A DNA stretch of 64,000 bases from contig NC_034015.1 of NCBI RefSeq assembly GCF_000346465.2, positions 6,986,399 to 7,050,398 of the forward strand, written 5' to 3'. Below, in pieces: positions 11,418 through 22,468 of the stretch. This DNA comes from Prunus persica (taxonomy: Eukaryota; Streptophyta; Magnoliopsida; Rosales; Rosaceae). Positions within the stretch are counted from its first letter, which is position 1; every line of letters begins with the position of its first letter. A program made the position numbers and the translations under genes. The notes beneath the pieces were generated by a model. It was not told the DNA's origin. It was given only the letters and a program-made list of their open reading frames with translations, and made no database searches.

Positions 11418-11870
11418 TGTGTAAGTCGAAAAGTTGCTTACATATAAAACCATTTCAAAAAAATAATACGGCGGTTACATTTAACTACGTCGTTTTTAAC
11501 TAACACGACGCAATATTTTTCATTCGACGTGGAATCATTTCATTTAACATCGTTAGGTTTAATATAACCGACGTGGATTTTAATTTTTAAATTATGAATA
11601 GAATTTTTTTTCCCGTGACCTTTCAGTTTATTTTTCAATTACAGTGCGTTATAAATAGAGTTTTTTTTCCGGAGGAAATTTAAAACGAAGGAAATTAATA
11701 TTCTGCAATATGTAAAGTTTCTTTTTTGGATGACAGATTTAAATAAAATAAGAATATAAAAACAACAAATGTGTAAGTCAAGTAGACGAAAAGTTGCTTA
11801 CATATAAAACCATTTCAAAAAAATAATACGGCGGTTACATATAACTACGACGTATAAATTACAAAATACA
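11418..11870. repeat. duplicated segment in the right arm of CACTA-1
   Basis: AAGTTGCTTACATATAAAAC followed by CATTTCAAAAAAATAATACG and GCGGTTACAT occurs at about 11429-11482 and again at about 11790-11842. A second duplicated pair (GTGGATTTTAATTTT ... TTTTTTTTCCCGT ... GAGGAAATTTAAAA) lies at about 11570-11720 and 12795-12945. Confidence 0.75.
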
Positions 11871-12189
11871 ACGGTACATTTAACTTCGGACGTGGTAAAT
11901 ACATACGACAGTAGTTTGTAGGTACCGTCGTAGTAAACTCAAAAATTAAAGTACATAAGTAATAACTCGCGTCATGGTAGATTATTTAACACGTCGTTTT
12001 TATTAATTTACCGACGTGGATTTCTGTAATATACGTCGATAATACCGACGTTGATTTTACAATTTAAACGGCGGTTTTTTTGTAAGGACCGCCGTTGGTT
12101 TTAAAAATTTATTCTATAAATTTGTCGCTTTCATTCATTTTCGGTTTACATTTAAGGTTCCAAGTTCTTCCTCTCTCAGTCTCTCATGT

Positions 12190-12616
12190 CTCAAAGACAA
12201 TAATTTGGATGTTTTCTCAAAGCAAAATTGAGCTTACTCGCATCAAATATATGTCCACAAGAAGAAGCTTGTCAACTAGCCTTCTCACTTCCTTGATCAA
12301 GCCTGATAGGACACTTAGTGCTTCTGAATACTCCTTGCTTTCCATCAAAAGAGATGCAAGCCTGGCCTCCACTCGCTGTCGAAGGAAAGTTCGCTTCTCA
12401 GGGAAATCTGAAGATCAGATGTGCCTGATCCTCTACTTGATTTTCTTGCCTAAGAAGATCCGTCGGATTTATTGTGATAGCCTCTTCCTTTATCCGTAGA
12501 GCTTCAGAAGAAGAAGATGGGTTTCAAGAATGCGATAAAGAATATAAATGGCTTCAGATAGCCTCTAAAGCATGAGCAATTGAATCAGTAGTTTCTGGGA
12601 GATATGATGAAGACAT
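12190..12616 (-). pseudogene. RPN6: captured fragment of RPN6 (26S proteasome non-ATPase subunit 11)
   Basis: On the minus strand a start codon at 12616 opens MSSSYLPETTDSIAHALEA. Frame-shifted pieces follow, reading SEAIYILYRILE, PSSSSEALRIKEEAIT, DLLRQENQVED and DLQISL, then EKRTFLRQRVEARLASLLM, ESKEYSEALSVLSGLIKEV and RRLVDKLLLVDI. These match the N-terminal half of plant RPN6 in order, a lid subunit of the 26S proteasome. Several frameshifts, at least two internal deletions and stops make it non-coding. It lies between CGACG motif tracts inside CACTA-1, so the transposon captured it, opposite to no known gene but on the same strand as the transposase gene. Identification is strong because several separate segments match in the right order. 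Confidence 0.85.
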
Positions 12617-13589
12617 TGTCAATGCTTTGAACTACACAAGTCCTGCAGAAAGATATGTTAAAGAAACTGAAACAACGGCGGTTTTCTGTTCTACCGTCGT
12701 CTTTTCTCGTCGTCTATATTAAGTTAAGATGGCGGTAGATTTATAATTACCGACGTAGATTATTTTGTTAAACGTCGTTAAGTGTACTACAACCGACGTG
12801 GATTTTAATTTTAAATTATAAATAGAGTTTTTTTTCCCGTATTCTTTCAGTTTTAGTTTTCAATTCCAAAGCGTGATAAATAGATTTTTCTTTCCCGAGG
12901 AAATTTAAAATGAGGGAAATTAATGTTCTAGAATTTGTAAACTAACACGACGCAATATTTGCAAATCTGTGTCATCTGTTAAGATTATGATGTGGAACAG
13001 AGTTCCATCTGATAAGATTTCGTAACCCTTGGGATCTCAGACAAATCTGATTATGTCGGCGGTGTTCTATATAAACCGTCGTGGTTATTTCAATTCTTGT
13101 CATTAAGTAGATCTACCGACGTAGGATAAGAAAATCAAAGAAAAAAATTGTTAACAAAAATTCTTATTAAGACGACCGTTAAAATTAAAGGTACGACGTA
13201 TAAAATGAATAAATACGACGATAAATTTTATTGTACGATTTAAAGATAACGTCGTAGAACTATACGAGAATGACGTCGATATATTTATATTTTCCGTCGT
13301 TGTAAATTAATTTAATACGGCGATATTTTGTATTTTAAAGCCGTGGATTTGTTTGTAATTATACGGCGTCTTATACGAAAACCTCGTCGTGTTATTTTAT
13401 GAGTAAAAACGGCAGTTTTTATTGAAATCGTCGTCTTTACTTTCTACGTCGGTCGATTCATAACTTCTGCCGTTCTTTGTTGGCATTGATTTTACACTGC
13501 GGAAATCTGTTTCAAATAGACGTCGGTTGTTTAATTATGTACGTCGTTGTTTTTGAACAGCCATTTGAAACTCCATTTTTTAGTTGTCT

Positions 13590-13703
13590 AAGGTTGTATT
13601 ACACGACGGTGTTTTTAAAACCGTCGTCTTTTTATAAACCACGACGGTTTTCACTTAGACCGTCGTTGTTTTCTGGTCGTCTTTTTCACTTTTTGTAGTA
13701 GTG
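13590..13703. repeat. right terminal and subterminal region of CACTA-1
   Basis: CACGACGGTGTTTTTAAAAC is followed by CCGTCGTC, then CCACGACGGTTTTCACTTAG and ACCGTCGTTG, making short inverted motif pairs. The end ...TTGTAGTAGTG is the CACTA terminus. The next three bases, TTA, would be the target duplication, but no left partner is present to confirm it. Confidence 0.75.
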
Positions 13704-14645
13704 TTAGATGTCTGTTTTTTCAATATGTGAAAAGGACCATCATGTTTTATATCTTGAATTCATTTTTTCTACAGAACCTGCTGTATTCAAAACCTGCATA
13801 ATGAAATTAAAAAATATAATACATTGCAATTTAATCCATAAATAATGTCATACATTACAATTTACAGCATAACTAATTTCATACATTGCAATAAGCATTC
13901 AATCCCTATATCTTCACACCCAGCTCGAACATTTTTATCTCAAACTCACGCGCTAGGTCATCAAATGTCTCAATATTTTGTATCCCTCTAGTACATGGCT
14001 TACACTCAATTCTAATATCATCTATGACATCATCACTAATAAAATCATTATATTCTCTATTAAGGATTGATAGTACTACTGACCAGCTAGGATGCATTGG
14101 GTCATCAACAAAACATATTTGTTTCCCTTGAGAAGCCATAATAAGTTGGTCATTCATATGTCCAAATTTACTCAGATCTACACGGGTAAATCCAACTTTG
14201 TCGACAACAAGGTGAAAGGACCCGCACCGAATTTCTCAAAACCCGAGGCGAACCCTTTGGAATTCCTGACACCACCCCGATGCCAGGCCCACTTACTAAA
14301 GACCGAGACTTCCTGCCGAAATTTCGGCAGAGTCTCCCCTATAAATTGGACATTTTCCAAAATTTCAACCTACATAAAAACGCATTTAATAATCACAACT
14401 GGCAGCATGCACAATATAATTTCATGCAATCCACATAAATGGCCTTCGGCCTTCCAAAATTCTCAACCAACTACCAAACCCGCTAACCAAACAATTCAAA
14501 TATGAATTATGACTAACATTTAGTCTGCGGCTGCACCTAATAACCTTAGGCTGCCTACGTACCCTCCTTGAGGGATCAAGCCACACGTAGTTCTTCCATA
14601 AAATCCAATTCCACACTTAGGCGATATCTTAATTCGTTTCTCTGT

Positions 14646-15080
14646 ATTTCACATAATCTCCCTATACGCCGGTACAACCAACGCCGCGTGTGACCATGCC
14701 ATACTATCATAATATCTCCCCATACGCCAGCACAACCAACGCCACGTATGAGGTCTGTCTCAACGCCGGATAACCTACGCCACGCGAGACCTGCACATCA
14801 TATCACATATCTCCCCATACGCCGGTACAACCAACGCCAAGTATGGGGTCTGTCCACACGCCAGATAACCTACGCCACGTGCGACCTCAACACAATATCA
14901 CAATATCTCCCCATACGCCGGTACAACCAACGCCACGTATGGGGCCTGTCTCAACGCCGGATAACCTACGCCACGTGAGACCTGAACATCATATTACAAA
15001 TCTCCCCATACGCCGGTACAACCAACGCCACGTATGGGGTCTGTCCGCACGCCGGATAACCTACGCCACGTGGGACCTAA
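14646..15080. repeat. 95-bp minisatellite, about 4.5 copies
   Basis: Units contain TCTCCCCATACGCCGGTACA, ACCAACGCCACGTATGGGG and GCCGGATAACCTACGCCACG, and start near 14715, 14810, 14905 and 15001, with a partial copy before. The spacing is regular at about 95 bp and the copies differ by a few bases. Confidence 0.88.
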
Positions 15081-16192
15081 CTTTCACTTGGTGGTACTTG
15101 TAGTGTAACCAAAATCCGGGGAGGTACCTAAGGTAGTGCGTATAGCACTCCAAACTGATATTCTAGACTCTTTTGTACCCTTGTACAAACATATATAAAT
15201 ATATATTAATTCTAATATTGTGTAACCCTCCACAATGGACTAGCACCCGATAATCCCCCATGGAAAGGTGAGATTACTCCGGGAGACTCATGGTCAACCA
15301 AGGGTCAAACGGATCTGCGGGGCCCACGACCTCCATATTCCGATCCGAAAGTCCCTATGGGTTTTACAAGGTATAGGACATTCGTCCTGCAAGTTTGGTT
15401 CAGATCGAACGGTCGGATCGCTCAAGGTCGCACGATCTGACGGTTAATATAAAATATAAACTTTAAATTATTATTCGGAACATCCGGGGCTCCGATTCAC
15501 AATCAGTGAATTCTTACACAATCCTAGAAATACCTAGATTAACATATATTAAATTTGGAACCATCCAACGGTCCCAACCCATCGAACCCGGATAACGCAC
15601 GATAGGCGATATCCGCTCGGTAGCCAAACGATGTCCGAATTGAGATCCGCGAAATCCTACGCACTCGTGACAACCTAAGGATCTCATCAAGATACAGTGC
15701 CACTTTTTCTACAGTGCCCATGCGCCTCCGCACCGCCGGCAGCGCGTGGGTACCCAAAGCGATAAAGCTTCGCCGGAAAATCTCAACACCACGGCTCCAA
15801 ACTCCTACCCTAGGTATAACACCCTATTTGGAGCCACTTTTGTTCTTGGACCTACCCCAAAAACTGGCCGGAAGTGGCCGGAATCGAGATCCCAAAATCG
15901 GCCGAATTTAAATTCGAAAATCGAATTGGCTACGCTAAGAATCAATCCAATCCTACCCAACCATCAGCTAGAGCATGAAAAGTAGGTGAGAAACCATACC
16001 TTGCTCGTCGAATCGGTGGCCAGAGGAGGGAGATCGACGGCTGCGAAGATCGGACGACGCCGGCCGCTTCTTCTTCATTTTTCGGCGAAACCGCGGCTGC
16101 TGGAGGCGGGAGTCGGCTGGGGCTGGAAGAGGACGACGCCCCGGTCATTTTGGTACCGGCCCCGTCCACAGCCGTGGCCGGTGGCCGGAGTT

Positions 16193-16196
<4 letters not shown>

Positions 16197-16224
<28 letters not shown>

Positions 16225-16251
16225 GCCGACGGGAGAGAGAGAGAGAGAGAA
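16197..16251. repeat. GA microsatellite
   Basis: Two runs of GA repeats, about 28 bp and 14 bp, are split by GGCCGACGG and followed by an A run. Confidence 0.9.
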
Positions 16252-16504
16252 AAAAAAAATCTGATTTTTTATAAAAATCCCATTTCGAAATAGTTACGAT
16301 TGTGCCACTGGGTTTCTTTTGACCATATCTCTCTCGTTACAACTCTGATTCGAGCCCACTACGTGTCTATGAACTCGTCTCAGTACGACCTATCCAAAAA
16401 TACTAGTCACTGCCCCAAACTCTCTCCGATTAAAAATATGACCAAAATGCCCTTAAATATTTAAATAATTTAAATAAGGGTTAAATTTGGAGTCGGGGTG
16501 TTAT

Positions 16505-16777
16505 TGTAAGATCCCACATCAACCAAATGGAGAGAGGGTGATGTGCCTTATATGTGCACACCTGCATCCATCTAGCACGAGGCCTTTTGAGAGCTCACTG
16601 GCTTCGGAGTCGTAGGAACTCCGAAGTTAAGTGAGTTGGGGGCTAGAGCAATCCCAGGATGGGTGACCCACTGGGAAGTTGCTCGTGAGCTCCCATAAAC
16701 AAAACCGTGAGGGCCAGAGAGGGGGGCCCAAAGCGAACAATATCTTGCTACGGCGGAGTTGATCCCGGGATGTGACA
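16505..16777 (+). mobile_element. Cassandra TRIM LTR carrying a 5S rRNA-like domain
   Basis: The 273-bp sequence starts TGTAAGATCCCACATC and ends GGGATGTGACA, the standard Cassandra LTR ends. Its middle (about 16572-16692) is plainly derived from 5S rRNA: GAACTCCGAAGTTAAG followed by CCCAGGATGGGTGACC and ACTGGGAAGTTGCTCGTG, covering the pol III box A and box C regions. A second LTR and the internal region are absent, so this is a solo or broken LTR. Cassandra LTRs are known to hold such 5S sequence. Confidence 0.88.
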
Positions 16778-17339
16778 CAAGGCCAGAAGTGTTATCTATC
16801 CAATCACACTTAGAGAATGAGATTCTAAACTTTTGGTAGTCAATGTCCCAAATATCTTCAGTGACACCATAAAAACCCATAATTGAGACAATCAGGATTT
16901 TCTCCTTGGCACTAGCAACTTGCATAGTATGTGCACGTAAATAAACTCCACAATTTTGAACAATTCACACATCATCTTGTGCCTTAATGTTAAATTTAAC
17001 CCCTTTAATGAGATAGGTCTTATATGATGACATTGACATGCTTGGACTAGGTGCTAACCCCTCAAATTTTTTGATATGTCATTGTCTTTCCCATTGAGTT
17101 CACTTTCAACCTGCAAATTAATCATATCCAATCTTAATTCAATCTAACACAAAAAAATATATAAAAAAAAATAAGAGTCTAATATAAGTTTCAAGACATA
17201 TACAAGTACAACTTGGTTGCAGAAATAAGGATTTTAATTCGTCTCTTAAATTGTTTTAACCTTGTTGATTTTTGTAGCCTTTCTAAAGGGCAGTAATAAT
17301 GTTACATTTAGGTATGCAATTTGGCTGATATTTAAACAA

Positions 17340-17515
17340 TATTTTTAAGGAGACCAGAAGGTCAATCATCATTGCCTAATAAACCAGATGACCCTTTAGA
17401 TATTACACTTGCTCCTGCTTCTAAAAGGAATTCTGCCATTGGATATAAGCCTTCTGAAGCAGTTACATCAAGTGTGTTCGCTGATCATAATTTTTCGCAT
17501 CTGATGATAAAGTTA
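17340..17515 (+). other. exon-like open stretch of unknown origin
   Basis: The + frame reads RPEGQSSLPNKPDDPLDITL, then APASKRNSAIGYKPSEAVTS and SVFADHNFS without a stop, and is less AT-rich than its surroundings. It might be a captured exon or part of a transposon gene. I do not recognise the protein and there is no start codon. Confidence 0.25.
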
Positions 17516-17667
17516 TTGTCCTTAGGAAGTTATTTTATATGATTTTGAAATCTTGAGTCCATTGCTTTTTCCTGAACGCCTTAAATTTATAATTAACGCA
17601 CAAAATTTTATATGATTGCTGGTCATATTTTTTAAATATATTGAAATCATTCAATATCTAGTCCCTC

Positions 17668-17760
17668 AGAGGACCCATTAGCATAATGGTTTGGAGTAAT
17701 TAGTCTTCCAGATAAGGTCCTTGGTTCGAGTCCTAGCATCCGTGTTGTATGTGTGAGTTT
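17668..17760 (+). mobile_element. tRNA-derived SINE
   Basis: The head has a good A box (TTAGCATAATGG) and an almost perfect B box (GGTTCGAGTCC) at the usual distance. The body cannot fold as a normal tRNA and continues into GTATGTGTGAGTTTAATATA, as in plant tRNA-derived SINEs, before an AT microsatellite at 17793-17815. The 5' edge is approximate. Confidence 0.65.
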
Positions 17761-17819
17761 AATATATTATCACCCGTCAAAGGTTCTCAAAATATATATA
17801 TATATATATATATATAACA

Positions 17820-18070
17820 ACAATATCTCAGAGGAGAATATGCAGGGTTTTGATGGTGAACTAGAGCAGTTGAAATGGTTTTCATACGAATTTAGTATGG
17901 AAACAAGGGTGGAATTTTTTTTCAAGTCAACCTATGATAGCCTGATGAATAAAAACCCTAAAATTTTTGTTAGAAATGAGAGACGAGGGTCAAGAGGTAA
18001 ATTACTTCATTCTTTCTCTTATCCATTCAAAAATAACTATATGCATTTAGATCTGTGCACTAGAAGCTAG
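17820..18070 (+). other. short open frame of unknown nature
   Basis: The frame SEENMQGFDGELEQLKWFSY, EFSMETRVEFFFKSTYDSLM, NKNPKIFVRNERR runs out of the AT microsatellite. It could be a gene fragment, but I do not recognise it. It ends about 15 bp before the putative Mutator-like terminus at 18084. Confidence 0.2.
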
Positions 18071-18083
18071 GTTATATTTTTTA

Positions 18084-18300
18084 GGCTTATTTACTGTAGT
18101 GCCACCTAAAACTATAGTCAAATTTCACTTTGCCCCCTGAAAGTTAAAATGACCCACTTTACCCCCTTGACCGATGTTTTGCATTTCACTTTACCCCTTA
18201 TCGTTAAATCTGTCAAAAAATCTGTTAAAAATACTGACATAGGATCAATGGGACCCACAATTTTGTTGAACTAAGTGCCATGTGTGCAAAAAAAATTAAA
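18084..18300 (+). repeat. left inverted repeat of the putative Mutator-like element
   Basis: Starts GGCTTATTTACTGTAGTGCC; matches the complement of 34330-34561 at roughly 80% by eye, including GTTAAAATGACCCACTTTAC. Confidence 0.75.
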
Positions 18301-18502
18301 AATAAAAATATAAAAATATATATTTTAAAAAACTTAATTTAACTATTAAAAATAAAAATAAAAAAAATCCTCAATTCTCCTCCTCTCTCTTCTTCCCTCT
18401 CATACTCAAAACCCAGCCTCCTCCGTGAACCAAAACTACGGCACCCATCTTCTAACCCAAATCATCATTACCCTTCTCAAAACCTTACTGTGCACCATGA
18501 CC

Positions 18503-18507
<5 letters not shown>

Positions 18508-18546
<39 letters not shown>
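18508..18546. repeat. CT microsatellite
   Basis: About 19 uninterrupted CT units. Confidence 0.95.
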
Positions 18547-18549
<3 letters not shown>

Positions 18550-18581
18550 TGGACCAGTAAAAAATCCTTGTATGATACAAC

Positions 18582-19108
18582 TGTTGAAGAATACACGAGT
18601 CCCACATCGGAAACTTAACAAAATAGAAAGTCTCATATAATAAATGGTTCCACTCCTAATAATACCGAGACCTTTTGTGATAAAACCCCACATCTACTGG
18701 GCTTTGTAGGTGGTTAAGTTGGGACAATATCGGTGTTGTTAGTAGTGGGCCACTGGGCCGTCTTTCTAAATTTAACATGGTATCAGAGCGGGTTGGTTGA
18801 CTGGGCCCGATTAAACCCAATCAACCCCAAATTAAAATAATTATAAAAAAAAGTGACCGGTGTGGAATTGGTTGCACGTGTGGCCTACTAAAAAGTAGTC
18901 CCACGTGAGGAGGAGTGTTGAAGAATACACGAGTCTCACATCGAAAACTTAACAAAATAGAAAGTCTCATATAATAAATGGTTCCACTCCTAATAACATC
19001 GAGACCTTTTGTATAAAATCCTACACCTGCTAAACAGGTGGTTAAGTTGAGGACAATGTCGATGTTGCTAGTGGTGGGCCAAAGGTCCATACCTCTAAAA
19101 TCTTAACA
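18582..19108 (+). mobile_element. complete TRIM retrotransposon (TSD ACAAC)
   Basis: Two LTRs of 196 bp (18582-18777) and 193 bp (18916-19108) both start TGTTGAAGAATACACGAG and end TTAACA. The first is followed at once by TGGTATCAGAGCGGG, an initiator tRNA-Met primer-binding site. The second is preceded by a purine tract, GTGAGGAGGAG. The whole 527 bp is flanked by ACAAC at 18577-18581 and 19109-19113. The 138-bp interior codes for nothing. This is a textbook terminal-repeat retrotransposon in miniature that depends on other elements for its proteins. Confidence 0.93.
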
Positions 19109-19113
19109 ACAAC

Positions 19114-21388
19114 TAGGTCCTTTGTTTTGAGAATAAAAAATCCTAAGAAAACAATGAAACCCTTTTAATGAAATTTGGGTTGGGTCTTCCCAATCCTAGA
19201 GGATATGAAAACGGATGGAGGATTTGACTAATTTTGAGTGATGTCGAAAGTCTGATTATTCAATTCGCTTATTTGAAAATCCAACACCCTCTCTTCCACT
19301 TTCCACTACCCGGAGAAAGCAACCAACTCACCATCCCATCTCCCCATCCTCCACACCATTATTTCCCTTCCCCATATGCAATTTCCCAAAACCCACATCA
19401 GATATATTCTTAGCAACCAACACTAAATTTCAATAAAAAAAAATTTAAAACTACATAAAGAAACTGTAGAACAACCCATAAACTCAACTCAGGGGTGGCC
19501 TTAAGGGTGTGTAAGTGGTGTCACCGCATAGAGTTCTTGATTTTTTAGGGCCCCCGAAATTTTTTATGTGTATAATATATTTATATATTAATAAATGTTA
19601 TATTAAGGGCGCAACTTCAAAATCCGCTTGTGTAGATCATAATTTTAGTTCTTTTTTGATTTTTTTTTTTGTAACAACAATTAATAATGATAATAATTAA
19701 AAAGGCAAACACGTTATTTTCTGTAAGTAATAATCATCACCAATATCTCTCCTTGGCTCTCTTTTTTAATCCTTTGACAATTTTTTTTTTCAATTTCAAG
19801 GATTTCAACACAAAAAAATTGATAAATGTCACTCAAAAGCAAATAGTCATATTTAAATCTGAATTCAAATTCAAGTATGTATCTAAATTTCAATTTATAT
19901 ATACTAAATAACTTACTTCATTATCATATGTTGCACTGTGCTCCTGAGTTCGATTCACGTAAAAGACAATCTTGAGGCAACCCAATATAATACTCCCTCA
20001 TTTCCCTCCCTATCGAATGACACAAATAAAATAAAAAAGATCAAATTGCAAAAAGTAGAATAAAAACCATAGTTGAAAATTTATTACGTACACGACCAGT
20101 AAAATTTCTTTAAAAAACAGAGTCATATGCAAATGTGACCTAGCTAGCAGCAAAACCACCATAATGACAATTAGGGTCAAATTAAAATTTTGGTTTTTTT
20201 ATTTTTTATTTTAAACTTATTGTTTTCGTTGAAAGATAAAAACAGCTCTGCTGTCTGTCAATCACATAATGTTGCAACCATTGTTTAAAGCAGCTTGTCC
20301 AATGTCAACACTAACATTCAATATCATAGCTACTTTCACAACCACATGTTGAAATAATAAATACCCGATCACAAGGAATTAGTCAGTAATTATGTAGGCA
20401 AAGGTCATGCTCCCTATTATTTAGTTAAAATTTAGCTAAAAACACACAAAAGTTATTTTAAGAACTCTATAAAATTTGAACTCCAATCATACTCCCTAAG
20501 TTAGGAAGTCATAAATACTATAGTTATTTTTTAATTCAGTATGATTGGTTATCATCTCTATTAAAAAAAAATAGTTTGTATTAATTAAAAGTTTAAATAT
20601 GCATAAAACAAAACATCATTAAATTATAAGGAGCCACTAGGAGTTCTTTCTCTCACCTCAAATATAGGAGTTCCTAGAGGTCTCTTTATTTTAGGAGGCG
20701 AATAGGAGCATGGTTGGAGTTCTATTTTTCTAATACCTCTCTAAAATTTGTCTAAGGAGGTGGTTTAGGGACCCCCATTGTGGATGCTTTAAGTGCGAGT
20801 AATTATAGTGTACGTAGTATGAGAGTATGTCACATGGTATAACTCGTTTGTTTGAATATATAAGTGGATATTTATTGGTATTATATCATAAAAGTGGGAA
20901 ATATTGACCATATCGCTCATCCATATTATAACACGTGGACGAGTTACATCAGCCTTGCTATGCAGTAAAGCGTACGTACATGTGGGTTTTTGGCAAGTCA
21001 TTAGACACAAACAAGTTTAAACACTTAAATCAATCTCAACCACATGATTTCATTGAAATACAACGACTAAGCACCTCATTCCTCAAATGATGACACTGGA
21101 TCTCTCAACTGCATGCATGGCACTATATATATATATATATATATATTCTTCAGCAAGTATATTCTAATTGCCCCAATAATATCTATATTCCTATCTGCAA
21201 ACATTGCTTGTCACATGCATACGTCCCCATCATTGACTTGACGCTAGCTCTTCAATTACTCATGTAGAATTTATTTTTTTTCAAGTGCCCATAGAGATAA
21301 GACTTCCTTATATAGGGCTCACCTCAATTAAAAATGTAGTTAGTAAAGTGGTACACGATTGTTTTTATATATGCTCGGATATTTAATT
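19114..21388. other. AT-rich spacer without recognisable genes
   Basis: I see no exon-like frame. About 19500-19620 resembles a decayed repeat, 20630-20780 a short dispersed repeat with GGAGTTC words, and 21123-21147 is an AT microsatellite. Confidence 0.4.
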
Positions 21389-21600
21389 TTGCAAAAATAA
21401 TGCATCCAACTATCTCAACTAAAAAAGTTGCATCCAATTAATGATGTTCTTAGAATATTATACAAAATAAATTAGGTGCTAAAAAGATATTTATTTTTGC
21501 AAAAATAATGCATCCAACTAACTCAACCAAAAAAGTCGCATCCAATTAATGATGTTCTTGGAATATTGATACAAAATAAATTAGGTGTTAAAAAATTATT
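21389..21600. repeat. tandem duplication of about 105 bp
   Basis: GCAAAAATAATGCATCCAAC ... CATCCAATTAATGATGTTCT ... ACAAAATAAATTAGGTG occurs twice in a row with a few differences. Confidence 0.88.
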
Positions 21601-21854
21601 TAATATCTGAATTTGATCTATTACGACAAAGACTCATCATCACTATCATGGTGATTATTCAAAAGGTGTAACATCCCTGATACAATTTAATTGATTTAAT
21701 CAAATTTAATTCTTTTGTGAAATTTTCATTTTTCCCTTGGGAGTAGGGGTACTTTGGTCACTTTAAGAAAAAAAAATATTTATTGTATGGCATTACGTAA
21801 TGGTGTAAGTTTGTGTTATCTTATGTGAGGCCCCACACTACAAAAAAAAGGGTC

Positions 21855-22255
21855 ATTACCGACAAACATTTTCCGAGGGCCTTGAAATTTCCTCGGTAAT
21901 AGTGTTTTTTCCGACCAAAAAATGTTGTCCGTTGGAAATATGTCACGAGCCTGAAATTTATTTCCGACAAAGGAAATACCCTCGAAAAAAGTCTCCATTG
22001 TCGTCGGAAATGTAATTTATTTGGCGGGAAGACTTGGCGCCAATTTTATTAACAACCAAAAGTACTCTTGACGGAAATAGGATGATTATTTCCGAGGGCT
22101 TTCTCATTCCGTCGGAACTGATTAACTATTTCCGAGGGGCTTCTTATTTCGTCGGAATTGCTTGAATATTTCCGAGGGCTTCTTATTCCGTCGGAATTGC
22201 TTGAATATTTTCGAGGGCTTCTTGTTTCGTCTGAATTGTTTGACTATTTTTGAAG
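21855..22255. repeat. left subterminal repeats of CACTA-2
   Basis: TTTCCGAGGG and its partner TTCCGTCGGAA alternate. From about 22075 a unit of about 60 bp (TATTTCCGAGGGCTTCTTAT, TCCGTCGGAATTGCTTGAA) is repeated four times. These are probable transposase-binding sites by analogy with other CACTA elements. Confidence 0.8.
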
Positions 22256-22468
22256 AGAAATATGTCTTCTAGGTAAAATGTTGGAATGTCAATTTCCCAT
22301 TAGAATAAGTATAAAAAAAAATTGATTGATAATCACCAATCAGACTCCAAAATAAATAACTAAAAATAGTCAATCCAAAAAAAAAAAAGATGATTACAAA
22401 AAAAAAATAGACAATCACAATTACTTGACAACTCATCCCATAGTTGTAAGTTGAATCACATCCCTTCT

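Larger units (their letters stand above)
7150..13703 (-). mobile_element. CACTA-1: En/Spm-like DNA transposon, left end missing
   Basis: The right terminus is clear: the strand ends ...CACTTTTTGTAGTAGTG at 13703, whose complement CACTACTACAAAAAGTG is a classic CACTA terminal sequence. All non-coding DNA from about 7180 to 13690 is filled with CGACG-containing motifs in both orientations, as expected for CACTA subterminal transposase-binding repeats, but here spread through introns too. The element encodes a Transposase_24/Ulp1 gene and carries an RPN6 fragment. No matching CACTA terminus exists on the left, and the last Ulp1 exon is also missing, so the left end was lost, probably at about 7150. 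No TNP2 gene lies inside, so the copy is non-autonomous. Confidence 0.8.
14213..16777 (+). mobile_element. composite LTR-type insertion in the TNP2 remnant (TSD CAAGG)
   Basis: The inserted DNA starts TGAAAGGACC and ends GATGTGACA, that is TG...CA, and is flanked by CAAGG at 14208-14212 and 16778-16782. Removing it and one CAAGG restores the TNP2 frame. The last 273 bp are a Cassandra LTR, but the left end does not resemble Cassandra. The left 2.3 kb has repeats such as CTGCCGAAATTTCGGCAGAG, a 95-bp minisatellite, and an end resembling ...GGGGTGTTA, as in large gypsy LTRs. The simplest reading is a Cassandra insertion later invaded, close to its left edge, by a solo LTR of another family. No protein-coding gene is evident inside. 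Confidence 0.65.
13906..17120 (-). pseudogene. TNP2 CACTA transposase remnant (DUF4216 region), split by an insertion
   Basis: Read on the minus strand from 17120, the frame gives WLAPSPSMSMSSYKTYLIKG, a stop, then CGVYLRAHTMQVASAKEK and FYGVTEDIWDIDYQKFRISF, then SKCDWIDNTSGL up to 16783. The frame resumes at 14212 with VDKVGFTRVDLSKFGHMNDQ and ASQGKQICFVDDPMHPSWSV, and ends at TAA 13906. These blocks are the DUF4216 part at the C-terminus of En/Spm TNP2 transposases, where V.D..GFTLVDL and ASQA.QVFYV.DP are conserved. The gene was whole through this region before the 14213-16777 insertion. At least one internal stop (near 17005) shows further decay. It probably belongs to a CACTA copy older than CACTA-1, whose right end lies 200 bp away. 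Confidence 0.8.

Noticed and set aside
12095..12499. 134-codon plus-strand frame in CACTA-1
   Set aside because: The coding similarity (RPN6) is on the other strand; the plus frame is its shadow.
16572..16692. Apparent 5S rRNA gene
   Set aside because: The 5S-like sequence is inside a Cassandra LTR with standard LTR ends and has many changes from real 5S rRNA, so it is not a ribosomal gene.
17668..17750. tRNA gene candidate
   Set aside because: A and B boxes are good, but the acceptor stem and arms do not pair and the sequence runs on into a SINE-type body.
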